From: ECT2AJA-044 sp965262845
Lineage (GTDB): Bacteria > Bacteroidota > Bacteroidia > Flavobacteriales > ECT2AJA-044
Assembly: GCA_965262845.1 (NCBI GenBank)
Contig: CBDHFX010000002.1
Coordinates: forward strand, 186,001 to 250,000
Length of the DNA stretch: 64,000 nucleotides
Direction of reading: 5' to 3'
Translations under genes and position numbers: made by a program
The notes under the pieces: model-generated
The model's input: the letters and a program-made list of their open reading frames with translations, nothing else
Database searches by the model: none
Told to the model about the DNA's origin: nothing
Shown: positions 47,560-56,179 of the stretch, in pieces
Numbering within the stretch: position 1 is the first letter of the stretch
Layout: every line of letters begins with the position of its first letter

Positions 47560-48891
47560 TCAGGTGATATCTTCTGCACCGTGTGCGAGCCCTTTGAGTT
47601 TTTTGACGAAAAGGACCAGTGTAAGTCCGAAGAGTACGCAAAAGCCAAACACTCCTAAAAAAATGGCTATTTCGCCTGCTTTTTGTGCGGCTTCACCTAC
47701 GAGTCCGGCTACTTTATTTCCTATTCCGCTTACAAAGAAATAGGCCCCCATCATGAAGCTGGAATATTTTGCCGGAGCTAGCTTGGTAATGTAGGAAAGG
47801 GCGATCGGGGAAATGCTCAACTCGCCAATCACATGGAGGAGGTAGGCAGCGAACATCCAGTAGATGGAGGCTTTTCCGCCGGGAGAGGAAAAAGCTTCCT
47901 GAGCAGCACCGGTGAGAAAGAGGAATCCGAGCCCGGTGATGATGGTTCCGATCCCCATCTTGAACAGGCTACTTGATTCGCGTCCCCATTTGCGCCATTG
48001 GGTCCAGAAGTAGGCTACAGGTGCGCCAATGAGGATCACGTAAAACGCGTGTAAAGCCTGCAAAAAGCTCGCCGGAACGGTAAACCCGAACATCACGCGG
48101 TTGATCTTTTCCTTGGCATACAGGTTCATTAGTCCACCCGCCTGTTCATAGGCACCCCAGAACACGATCACTACGATGAAGGAAAGCAGCAGGACCTTGA
48201 GCCGGTCCTTTTCTTCCGGGGTGAGCGATTTGGACGCGGGTTGCCCATCCTCCCGTGAGGGAGGAATAAAATCACCCACCCCTTTGAGGTAACGCTGGCC
48301 GAATACGTAAACGACCTGTCCGATCGCCATACCGATACCCGCGAGTCCGAAGCCATAGTGCCAGTTGATCACTTCACCGATGTATCCGACAAGAAGCGGG
48401 GCGGAGAAGGCGCCTATGTTAATGCCGATGTAGAAGATCGTGAAGCCGGTATCGCGTCGGGCGTCGCCGGCACGGTAGAGGCCACCGACCATGGTGCTGA
48501 TGTTGGGCTTGAGGGCGCCCACGCCGAGAACAATGAAAACGAGCCCGGTGTAGAAGGCCCAGAGGTGATCAATGGCCAGAATAAAGTGACCTATGCAGAG
48601 GAGGATGCCACCGAGCATGACGGTTTTCCTTTGCCCTAATAGCCTATCGGCCAGAAGGCCTCCGGGGACCGACATAACATAGACCATCATGGTGTACCAT
48701 CCGTAGAGCTCAAGGGCAGAGGCATTTTCCCAGCCCAGGCCGGCATTGGAGGCCGTTATTTTGGCAGTGAGATAAAGGACCAGTATGGAGCGCATCCCAT
48801 AATAAGAGAACCGCTCCCAGAGTTCGGTAAAAAATAAGATGTAGAGCCCGGCCGAGTGGCCAAGGAACATTTTTTTGTCGTATTGAGGCAT
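47560..48891 (-). CDS. POT family proton-dependent oligopeptide transporter
   Basis: A 443-residue inner-membrane symporter for di/tripeptides. The signature ELWERFSYYGMRSILVLYL (ExxERFxYY) is in the first helix; others are VGALKPNISTMVGGLY, FTIFYIGINIGAFSAPLLVG and SPIALSYITKLAPAKYSSFM. I start it at the ATG at 48891 (MPQYDKKMFLGHSAG), where the family's first helix begins; a longer upstream frame reaches into the divergent dioxygenase gene and is rejected. 87 bases separate the two starts. Confidence 0.94.
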   Translation of the reverse strand: MPQYDKKMFLGHSAGLYILFFTELWERFSYYGMRSILVLYLTAKITASNAGLGWENASALELYGWYTMMVYVMSVPGGLLADRLLGQRKTVMLGGILLCIGHFILAIDHLWAFYTGLVFIVLGVGALKPNISTMVGGLYRAGDARRDTGFTIFYIGINIGAFSAPLLVGYIGEVINWHYGFGLAGIGMAIGQVVYVFGQRYLKGVGDFIPPSREDGQPASKSLTPEEKDRLKVLLLSFIVVIVFWGAYEQAGGLMNLYAKEKINRVMFGFTVPASFLQALHAFYVILIGAPVAYFWTQWRKWGRESSSLFKMGIGTIITGLGFLFLTGAAQEAFSSPGGKASIYWMFAAYLLHVIGELSISPIALSYITKLAPAKYSSFMMGAYFFVSGIGNKVAGLVGEAAQKAGEIAIFLGVFGFCVLFGLTLVLFVKKLKGLAHGAEDIT

Positions 48892-48978
48892 CGTTCTATT
48901 GCGGCCCGAAAAGTAAAAAATGTGAAGAAATGGTAAATGGGAGCAGGAAAAGCTAACTTGCGGAGGCCTAACCGACCT

Positions 48979-49929
48979 ATGATGAACAGAGCAGAACTCC
49001 TCAAAAAGATCGACGAAAAGTACCAGGCGATCGGTCAGGATCCGGATGTGCATTTGAGCGGATTGCTACACGCCAGCCCTATGACCTATTGGGACTATAT
49101 TCAGGTGGATGCCCTCCTGGGACTGCAGATCCAGCGGACGCAATACCCGGATGAAATGGTGTTCATCATCTATCACCAGATCAACGAGCTGTTGTTCAAA
49201 ATGGTACTCTGGGAGATCGATCAGGTGGCGAAGGCAGATGAAGTGAGTGCCGATAAATTTGCCATGCACGTAGATCGCATCAGTCGGTATTTCGATATGC
49301 TGACGGAGTCATTCTCGATCATGGGAGACGGAATGGAGCGGGAACAGTACATGAAATTTCGCGATACCCTGACGCCGGCAAGCGGATTCCAGAGTGCTCA
49401 ATACCGGAAGATCGAATTTGCATCAACCGACCTGATCAACCTGATCGACTCGCGTTTTCGGTCAACGATTGACCGGAATACACCCTTTGAGCACGCCTAC
49501 AACCATTTGTATTGGCAGGCAGCCGGTAAGAACTACAACACCGGAGACAAGACGACCCTTCTGGTCAATTTCGAGCGGAAGTACATGGAAGAGTTCATCA
49601 CCTTTATGAAGGAATACAATAAGTCGAACCTGCAGCTGATCTATTTGCGTTTGCCTGAAGAGCACCGAAATAATCCGGTCCTTATCAATACCCTTCGTCA
49701 TTATGACCACACGGTCAATGTAAAATGGGTAATGAGCCATTACCATGCGGCGCGCAAATACTTAGGCGATGCCGAGGCAACAGGCGGATCGGAATGGCAG
49801 CGTTATATGCATCCGCGGTCCCAAAAAAGGATATTTTTCCCTAACCTCTGGACTGAGCGGGAGCTCGGGGATTGGGGAGTCACCAATTTGGAAGGCCATT
49901 TGAGCTGGGAGGAAGCCAGGGCTATGTAG
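48979..49929 (+). CDS. Tryptophan 2,3-dioxygenase family protein
   Basis: A 316-residue heme enzyme that opens the indole ring of tryptophan to N-formylkynurenine, the first step of the kynurenine pathway. Family motifs: MVFIIYHQINELLFKMVLWE (distal His/Glu), ASGFQSAQYRKIEF, MSHYHAARKYLGD (proximal His region) and ATGGSEWQRYM (substrate-binding TGGS). I prefer the ATG at 48979; an in-frame ATG at 48937 adds 14 residues in the intergenic region, and a second ATG follows immediately at 48982. No other kynurenine-pathway gene is in the window. 49930-50078 has no gene. Confidence 0.9.
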   Translation: MMNRAELLKKIDEKYQAIGQDPDVHLSGLLHASPMTYWDYIQVDALLGLQIQRTQYPDEMVFIIYHQINELLFKMVLWEIDQVAKADEVSADKFAMHVDRISRYFDMLTESFSIMGDGMEREQYMKFRDTLTPASGFQSAQYRKIEFASTDLINLIDSRFRSTIDRNTPFEHAYNHLYWQAAGKNYNTGDKTTLLVNFERKYMEEFITFMKEYNKSNLQLIYLRLPEEHRNNPVLINTLRHYDHTVNVKWVMSHYHAARKYLGDAEATGGSEWQRYMHPRSQKRIFFPNLWTERELGDWGVTNLEGHLSWEEARAM

Positions 49930-50078
49930 CGTGAGGAGTGAACCACTTATTACTGCTCGGGAACCAAACTGTTCCGATCCATTTTGTTGCATCCGGCAAA
50001 CATGCGGGGTCTGGCATACCATCGCCCTGAGCTTTTGGTATTTTGCTTAGTCGCTGAACATTAGTAAAAAATACTAAA

Positions 50079-50441
50079 CTATAGATCAAATATTTTCGCG
50101 ATATAAGGCCCAAAAACAATGATCCCGACTGCGGCAGATACCATGGAGGCTACCAGGACAGCTCCGGCCGCAAGATCTTTCGCACGGCCTACGGCCGGAT
50201 GCGCCTCCGGGTGCAAACGGTCAAGTGTCTCCTCCAATGCCGCATTCAGCCCTTCAAGGCTATGGACCAGGGCGATGCAGAGCAGCACGGCTATCCATTC
50301 GGACTGAGCGAGCCCGAAGGACCATCCGCCCGCGAGGGCGGCAATGGTAGCCGCAAAATGAAAACGTCCGTGCCGTTCCTTAAACCAGAGGATATATAAA
50401 CCTTTGAAGGCTGCGCGAAATGAGTGGAATTCCTTTTTCAT
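50079..50441 (-). CDS. dgkA: Diacylglycerol kinase / undecaprenol kinase (DgkA family)
   Basis: A 120-residue inner-membrane lipid kinase. The conserved core is HSLEGLNAALEETLDRLHPE with the catalytic glutamates and the PAVGRAKDLAAGAVLVAS loop. Three membrane helices. Members of this size in non-proteobacteria usually phosphorylate undecaprenol. Last gene of the fbp-mfd-dgkA run, 36 bases after mfd. Confidence 0.93.
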   Translation of the reverse strand: MKKEFHSFRAAFKGLYILWFKERHGRFHFAATIAALAGGWSFGLAQSEWIAVLLCIALVHSLEGLNAALEETLDRLHPEAHPAVGRAKDLAAGAVLVASMVSAAVGIIVFGPYIAKIFDL

Positions 50442-50477
50442 AGGCGAGGTTTTGGTATCGGCCTTTGCCGGAGCCAG

Positions 50478-53400
50478 CTAAAGCGGGGTACGTAAAACAT
50501 TTTTTAACAGATCAAGGGCCTTATCCACCGTAGGAACGTTTTTAAACGACAAAGTAAGCCTGTTGTTTCGCTCCTTCATTGTAGCGGTGCGGAAGTTACT
50601 TTTGAGGTAGCTGAGGATCTGTGTAAAAGTGGCACTTTGATAAAACGGATTGCTTTGGTCGCCGATGAAGAAGCCGATCATCTGGTTGGCCTTGAGGATC
50701 AGTTTTTCAAAGCCGAGCTGGCGACCCATCCAACGCAGACGGACACTCACCAGCAGCTCGTGCACCGGCTGCGGGATCGGCCCAAAGCGATCGATCAACT
50801 CCTGTTCAAAACTCTTCAGCTGCTCCCCGGTATCGAGCTCGTTCAACCGGCGATACAGGTTAAGCCGCTCCGTGATGTTGTTCACATAGTCGTCGGGGAT
50901 CAGGATCTCAAGGTCGGTATCGAGCGAGGTCTCCCCGGCGAGGTAGTGCCTGCTTTCCTCTTCCCTGTACAGCTCCTCAAATTCTTCCTGCTTTAATTCA
51001 GCAAGGGCTTCGGCCAGGATCTTTTGATACGTTCCGAAGCCGATTTCGCTGATAAACCCACTCTGCTCGGCACCTAACAGATCTCCGGCCCCGCGGATCT
51101 CCAGGTCACGGATGGCGATGTTGGGTCCGCTGCCCAGATCGCTGAATTGCTCCAGGGTTTCCAGTCGTTTCCGGGCCTCTTTGGTCATGCTGGAATACGG
51201 TGGCGCAATGAGGTAGGCAAAGGCTTTCCTGTTACTTCGGCCCACACGGCCCCGCATCTGATGCAAATCACTTAAGCCAAAGAAATGAGCGTTGTTGATG
51301 ATGATGGTGTTGGCATTGGGGATGTCGAGCCCTGATTCGATGATGGTCGTGGAGATCAACACGTCAAACTCCCCCTTCATAAAGGCCAGCATGACCTTCT
51401 CGAGCCTGGCCCCTTCCATTTGTCCATGTGCAACCCCTATCCGGACATCGGGTACCAGCTGCCGGACCATCACCGCAATTTCGCTGATGTTTTCGATCCG
51501 GTTATGCACGAAGAACACCTGGCCACCCCGGCCTACCTCGTACACGATAGCGTTGCGGATCATCTCCTCGCTGAATCTGCACACTTCGGTTTGCACCGGG
51601 TATCGGTTTGGAGGTGGGGTGTTCAACACACTCAGATCGCGTGCTCCCATGAGCGAGAATTGCATGGTCCGGGGGATAGGCGTAGCACTCAGGGTCAGGG
51701 TATCCACGTTCACGCTAATGGTTTTTAGCTTATCCTTTACAGCCACCCCGAATTTCTGTTCTTCGTCGATCACCAGCAGTCCCAGGTCCTTCCATTTCAC
51801 ATCCTTCCCCACGATCCGGTGTGTTCCGATCAGGATGTCCACTTTTCCCTCCTCCAGCTGCTTCAGGATCTCGCGCTGCTGCCTGGTGCTATGGAAACGA
51901 TTGATATACCTGACCGTTACCGGAAAATCCTGAAGCCGTTCCGTAACGGTCTTATAATGCTGAAAGGCCAGCACGGTCGTCGGTACCAATACGGCCACCT
52001 GCTTACTGTTGTCCACGGCCTTGAACATTGCCCGTACGGCCAATTCCGTTTTGCCGAAGCCCACATCTCCACAGACCAGTCGGTCCATGGGCATTTCCTT
52101 TTCCATATCCTCCTTGATGGCCTCGGTTGCCTTCTCCTGATCAGGCGTATCTTCATAGATAAAGGATGCCTCCAGTTCCAGTTGCAGGTAGCTGTCGGGG
52201 CCGCAGGCGAACCCTTTCTGTTCCTTTCTTTTTGCATAGAGCTTAATGAGGTCATAGGCGATCTTCCTGACCCTGGTCCTGGTTTTCTGTTTCGTTTTTG
52301 CCCAGGCGCCCGATCCCAGTTTGTGGATCTTTGGCACCGTACCCTCCTTACCGTTGTACTTTGAGATCTTGTGCAATGAGTGGATGCTGATGTACAGGAT
52401 GTCATTATCCTTGTAGATCAGCTTAATGGCCTCCTGCTGCCTGCCATTGACATCGATCTTCCTAAGCCCGTCAAAGATCCCGATTCCGTGGTTGATATGT
52501 GTCACGAAATCGCCCATTTGCAAATTCGTAAGCTCTTTCAGCGTGATCGCCTGTTTCTTTCCGAGTCCGGTTTTCAGCCGGAATTTGTGGTATCGGTCAA
52601 AGATCTGGTGGTCGGTATAGCAAGCGATCCGGCGGTCGTGATCAATAAAACCTTCGTGCAGGGTATACAGTACGGGCGTGAACTTCACGTCCGCATCGAT
52701 ATCTTCGAAAATGTCATGAAAGCGCTCCACCTGCCTGGCCGAGGAGCATAGGATCAGGTTTTCATAACCCTGCTCGTCGTACCTGTGCAGGCTTTCGGTC
52801 AGTAGCCCGAAATTTCTGTTAAAGGCGGGCTGTGGCACGCTGTTAAATATCACGGCCTTAACGGCCGGATGAGCCAGATCCTGCCCAAATTCGATCAGAT
52901 CGAAATCATCCAGTTCCTGCCGTAAGGCAGTCTTGTTCAGGAACAATTCCCCCGGCGTTCGGTGGTGTGCTGCTTCGCCTGGTTCGGCAAGGCTTTCCCT
53001 TGCTCTTTCGAAATTCTGGTTCAGCCTGTCACCTGCCAGCCCGGCGTTTTTTATCCAGATCACCGTGTCCTTGCCCAGATACCGCAGAAAACTCTCGCGC
53101 TGTTCCACCACCTTTTTGTCGTTCACATTCGGTACAATGGTGATCTGCTTCACGCGCTGCTCACTTATCTGCGTCCCGATGTCGAATGATCGGATACTGT
53201 CGATCCCGTCACCAAAGAATTCGATCCGATAGGGCATATCGTTCGAGAAACTGAACACATCCACAATACCTCCACGGACCGAAAACTGTCCCGGATCGGT
53301 CACAAAATCAACCTGCTCGAAATGGTATTCGTACAGCACCTCATTCAGAAAATCCGGACCCAGCGAGTCGCCTTCCCTTACCTTAAGCGTGTTTTTCGAA

Positions 53401-53816
53401 AGCTCCCTGCGCGTCATTACCTTCTCGAACAGGCTATCCGGATAGGTAACTACAGTAGCCGCCTTACGGCGCGATGACAACCGATCCAGGACTTCTGCCC
53501 GCAGACGTACGCTGGCGTTATCGGTCTCTTCGATCTGGTAGGGACGACGGTAGCTGCCCGGAAAAAAGAGTACGTCCTCTTCACCCAAGATACTTTGAAC
53601 ATCGTTGAGAAAATAGGCGGCTTCCTCCTTGTTGTTCAGCACGAAGAGGTGTGGAACGGTGGAATTCCGGAATACAGAAGCGGCCACAATTGCCGGGAGG
53701 GATCCGGCCAGACCTTTTAGGTGTATGTGCTGCGCACCGGGTTTCTGGAGCTGGTCCACGATACGCCTGACCTGCAGGTCGTTTTTATAAAGTTGGGCAA
53801 ATTCCTTTAGGTTCAT
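50478..53816 (-). CDS. mfd: Transcription-repair coupling factor
   Basis: A 1112-residue DNA translocase that removes stalled RNA polymerase at lesions and recruits nucleotide excision repair. Visible in order: UvrB-homology region (VLFFPGSYRRPYQIEETDN), CarD-like RNA-polymerase-interaction domain (GDFVTHINHGIGIFDGLRKI), SF2 motor (VCGDVGFGKTELAVRAMF, DEEQ in LVIDEEQKFG, LSATPIPRTMQFS, HFFGLSDLHQMRGRVGRSNR) and the C-terminal TRCF domain. The start at 53816 (MNLKEFAQLYKND) leaves 14 bases after fbp; an upstream extension into fbp is rejected. Confidence 0.97.
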   Translation of the reverse strand: MNLKEFAQLYKNDLQVRRIVDQLQKPGAQHIHLKGLAGSLPAIVAASVFRNSTVPHLFVLNNKEEAAYFLNDVQSILGEEDVLFFPGSYRRPYQIEETDNASVRLRAEVLDRLSSRRKAATVVTYPDSLFEKVMTRRELSKNTLKVREGDSLGPDFLNEVLYEYHFEQVDFVTDPGQFSVRGGIVDVFSFSNDMPYRIEFFGDGIDSIRSFDIGTQISEQRVKQITIVPNVNDKKVVEQRESFLRYLGKDTVIWIKNAGLAGDRLNQNFERARESLAEPGEAAHHRTPGELFLNKTALRQELDDFDLIEFGQDLAHPAVKAVIFNSVPQPAFNRNFGLLTESLHRYDEQGYENLILCSSARQVERFHDIFEDIDADVKFTPVLYTLHEGFIDHDRRIACYTDHQIFDRYHKFRLKTGLGKKQAITLKELTNLQMGDFVTHINHGIGIFDGLRKIDVNGRQQEAIKLIYKDNDILYISIHSLHKISKYNGKEGTVPKIHKLGSGAWAKTKQKTRTRVRKIAYDLIKLYAKRKEQKGFACGPDSYLQLELEASFIYEDTPDQEKATEAIKEDMEKEMPMDRLVCGDVGFGKTELAVRAMFKAVDNSKQVAVLVPTTVLAFQHYKTVTERLQDFPVTVRYINRFHSTRQQREILKQLEEGKVDILIGTHRIVGKDVKWKDLGLLVIDEEQKFGVAVKDKLKTISVNVDTLTLSATPIPRTMQFSLMGARDLSVLNTPPPNRYPVQTEVCRFSEEMIRNAIVYEVGRGGQVFFVHNRIENISEIAVMVRQLVPDVRIGVAHGQMEGARLEKVMLAFMKGEFDVLISTTIIESGLDIPNANTIIINNAHFFGLSDLHQMRGRVGRSNRKAFAYLIAPPYSSMTKEARKRLETLEQFSDLGSGPNIAIRDLEIRGAGDLLGAEQSGFISEIGFGTYQKILAEALAELKQEEFEELYREEESRHYLAGETSLDTDLEILIPDDYVNNITERLNLYRRLNELDTGEQLKSFEQELIDRFGPIPQPVHELLVSVRLRWMGRQLGFEKLILKANQMIGFFIGDQSNPFYQSATFTQILSYLKSNFRTATMKERNNRLTLSFKNVPTVDKALDLLKNVLRTPL

Positions 53817-53830
53817 TGGCCTTACTGGGA

Positions 53831-54805
53831 TCAGCCGGCCATCAGTTGTTCCACCTCGGCGATCATTTTCGGCGACCCTATGTAGCAGGGGATCCGCTGG
53901 TGGAGGTGAGTGGGAACGATCTCCATGATGCGCTGCCTGCTGTCTGATGCACGTCCGCCTGCCTGCTCGATCAGGAAGGCCAGAGGGGAGCACTCGTACA
54001 GCAGGCGCAGTTTTCCGTTGGGTACTTTTGGGGTTGAGGGATACATATATATTCCCCCTTTCAGCAGGTTCCGGTGGAAATCGGCCACCAGCGAACCGAT
54101 GTAGCGCGCACTGTATTGACGCTCTCTGCAACGCCTCACGTATTCCTGAACACCACTTGGTGCACTAAAAATGTTTCCTTCGTTGATGGAGTAGATCCTT
54201 CCGTCTTCCGGGATCTGTATGTTTCGGTGCGACAGGCAGAATTCACCGATCGATGGATCCAGTGTGAACCCATTAACCCCGTGTCCGGTAGTGTAAACCA
54301 GCATGGTTGACGAACCGTAGATCACATATCCGGCTGCAACTTGCTCCGTGCCCGGACGCAGGAACTCGTCCATGCTGACCGGCTCACTGAATTTTTTTCG
54401 GCGGAAAATGCTAAAAATGGTTCCAATGGATGCATTCACGTCAATATTTGAAGATCCATCCAGGGGATCAATGGCCACCAGGTATTTTCCGGCGGTGGCG
54501 ACTCCGTCAAATACCACTATGTCCTCATCTTCTTCGGAGGCGATGGCTCTGCATTCACCGCCGCTGCGGAGCAGGTCTGTGAACAGTTTGTTAGCAAATA
54601 CGTCCAGCTTCTGCTGTTCTTCGCCCTGTATATTCCCACTGCCTGCCGCTCCCAGGATATTGGCCAACCCGGCCTTGCTGACCTCGCGGCTGACCATTTT
54701 TGCGGCAATGGTGATATCGCTAAAAAGCCGGGTAAATTCGCTGGTTGCGTGAGGAAACTCGCCCTGATGTTCAGTAATGAATTCGCTTAGCGTTTGTGCC
54801 GCCAT
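53831..54805 (-). CDS. fbp: Fructose-1,6-bisphosphatase class I
   Basis: A 324-residue gluconeogenic enzyme. Motifs: DPLDGSSNIDVNASIGTIF (metal site), AAGYVIYGSSTMLVYTTGHG, and PNGKLRLLYECSPLAFLIEQ carrying the substrate-binding lysine. The start is the ATG at 54805 (MAAQTLSEFITEHQG); the frame is open much further upstream but that stretch is antisense to lysC. Divergent from lysC with 120 bases between starts. Confidence 0.96.
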   Translation of the reverse strand: MAAQTLSEFITEHQGEFPHATSEFTRLFSDITIAAKMVSREVSKAGLANILGAAGSGNIQGEEQQKLDVFANKLFTDLLRSGGECRAIASEEDEDIVVFDGVATAGKYLVAIDPLDGSSNIDVNASIGTIFSIFRRKKFSEPVSMDEFLRPGTEQVAAGYVIYGSSTMLVYTTGHGVNGFTLDPSIGEFCLSHRNIQIPEDGRIYSINEGNIFSAPSGVQEYVRRCRERQYSARYIGSLVADFHRNLLKGGIYMYPSTPKVPNGKLRLLYECSPLAFLIEQAGGRASDSRQRIMEIVPTHLHQRIPCYIGSPKMIAEVEQLMAG

Positions 54806-54925
54806 AGTGTGTGGTGCCTTTCCGGCAAATATCGGGAAAAATGGTAGAGTCCAATGCGTACCTTTGCCCCATGCGGGTGATCCATGCCAGGCCCGGGAGG
54901 CCGTGGCAAAGGGAAAAGGAGGAAA

Positions 54926-56179
54926 ATGAATGTACATAAGTTCGGAGGGGCATCCATCAGGGATGGCCAGGGAGTGCGTCGGGTCGCCGGGATCCTGAGT
55001 GAATTCGGAGAGGAGGAGGTTGTGGTGATCGTTTCGGCGATGGGAAAGACCACCAATCTGCTCGAAAAGGTCGTGCACGAGCATTATACCGGAGAAACAG
55101 AAAGAGCGCTCTCCCTGCTGGTCGAATGTCGAAAAAAACACGCTATCCTTATAAACGAGTTGTTTCCGGAGGAATATCCCGTACGCGACGAAGTGAACAA
55201 CCTGTTCGTGGAACTCGAGTGGATCATCGGGGATCCACCCCGGGAAGAATATGACTACAACTACGATCAGATCGTGAGTTACGGGGAGCTGATCAGCTCG
55301 CGGATCGTGAGCGCCTACCTGCATGATCAGGGTTGGGAACATCAGTGGCTTGATGCCCGCGATATAGTGAAGACCGACAACCAATACCGGAATGCACGGG
55401 TCAACTGGCCCTTGTGCCAGCAACAGGTATCGCGATACATCCAACGGGGACGGCGTTACCTGAGCCAGGGGTTTATTGGTTGCACCAGTGAAAACTTCAA
55501 TACGACCCTCGGACGGGAGGGATCCGATTACTCGGCTGCTATTTTTGCTTACCTGCTCAATGCAGCAGAAGTGCATATATGGAAGGATGTGCCTGGGCTC
55601 ATGAATGCAGATCCGAATGAGTTCCCGGAGTCCACCCTGCTTGAGGAAGTGCCCTTTGGTGAAGCTATTGAGCTGGCCTTTTTCGGTGCCAGGGTGATCC
55701 ATCCGAAGACCATTCAGCCCCTTAAGGAAAAGAACATTCCCCTGCGTGTAAAGTCGTTCATCGCGCCGCAGGCGCCTGGCAGCCTGATCCAAAGTGGAAG
55801 CAGGCGAAAGCCACAGGTACCGGGCTACATCGTAAAACACGATCAGGTACTGATCAACATCAGTGCGCGCGACCTGAGTTTTATCGCCGAGTATCACCTC
55901 AGCAACATCTTTGCGCAACTGGCCAGGTTCGGTTTCCGGGTCAATATGATGCAAAATAGCGCGGTATCATTTTCGGTGGTCACGGATCGCGACGAAATGA
56001 AGCTGCCTAAATTACTGGAGGCATTGCAAGAGCATTTTGATGTGCAGTCTACGGACAGGTTAAGCCTGTACACGGTGCGGCACTACGCCGATCAGTGGCA
56101 GCACCTGCTGGAAGAACGGATGGTTTATCTGGAGCAGCGCACTCCGGAAACGTTGCAACTTTTATTGAGCGAAAAATGA
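54926..56179 (+). CDS. lysC: Aspartate kinase
   Basis: A 417-residue enzyme catalysing the first step from aspartate toward lysine, threonine and methionine. The N-terminus MNVHKFGGASIRDG has the KFGG(T/S)S motif; LGREGSDYSAAIFAYLLNA is the second kinase motif; the C-terminal ~130 residues form ACT-type regulatory domains (VLINISARDLSFIAEYHLSN). I use the ATG at 54926; the earlier ATG at 54884 adds a Gly/Arg/Lys stretch. TACCTTTG at 54859-54866 is a candidate -7 box. Overlaps the next gene by 4 bases. Confidence 0.94.
   Translation: MNVHKFGGASIRDGQGVRRVAGILSEFGEEEVVVIVSAMGKTTNLLEKVVHEHYTGETERALSLLVECRKKHAILINELFPEEYPVRDEVNNLFVELEWIIGDPPREEYDYNYDQIVSYGELISSRIVSAYLHDQGWEHQWLDARDIVKTDNQYRNARVNWPLCQQQVSRYIQRGRRYLSQGFIGCTSENFNTTLGREGSDYSAAIFAYLLNAAEVHIWKDVPGLMNADPNEFPESTLLEEVPFGEAIELAFFGARVIHPKTIQPLKEKNIPLRVKSFIAPQAPGSLIQSGSRRKPQVPGYIVKHDQVLINISARDLSFIAEYHLSNIFAQLARFGFRVNMMQNSAVSFSVVTDRDEMKLPKLLEALQEHFDVQSTDRLSLYTVRHYADQWQHLLEERMVYLEQRTPETLQLLLSEK

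Noticed and set aside
47386..47658. 90-codon plus-strand gene between cytochrome c and the peptide transporter
   Set aside because: Its 3' part is antisense to the transporter C-terminus, and it has no recognisable domain or promoter.
53817..54131. N-terminal extension of Mfd
   Set aside because: The extra ~105 residues overlap the fbp coding sequence in another frame and are low-complexity Arg/Pro/His; homologous Mfd starts at MNLKEFAQLY.
54806..55954. 383-codon N-terminal extension of fructose bisphosphatase
   Set aside because: It is antisense to lysC; the enzyme's normal start is at 54805.
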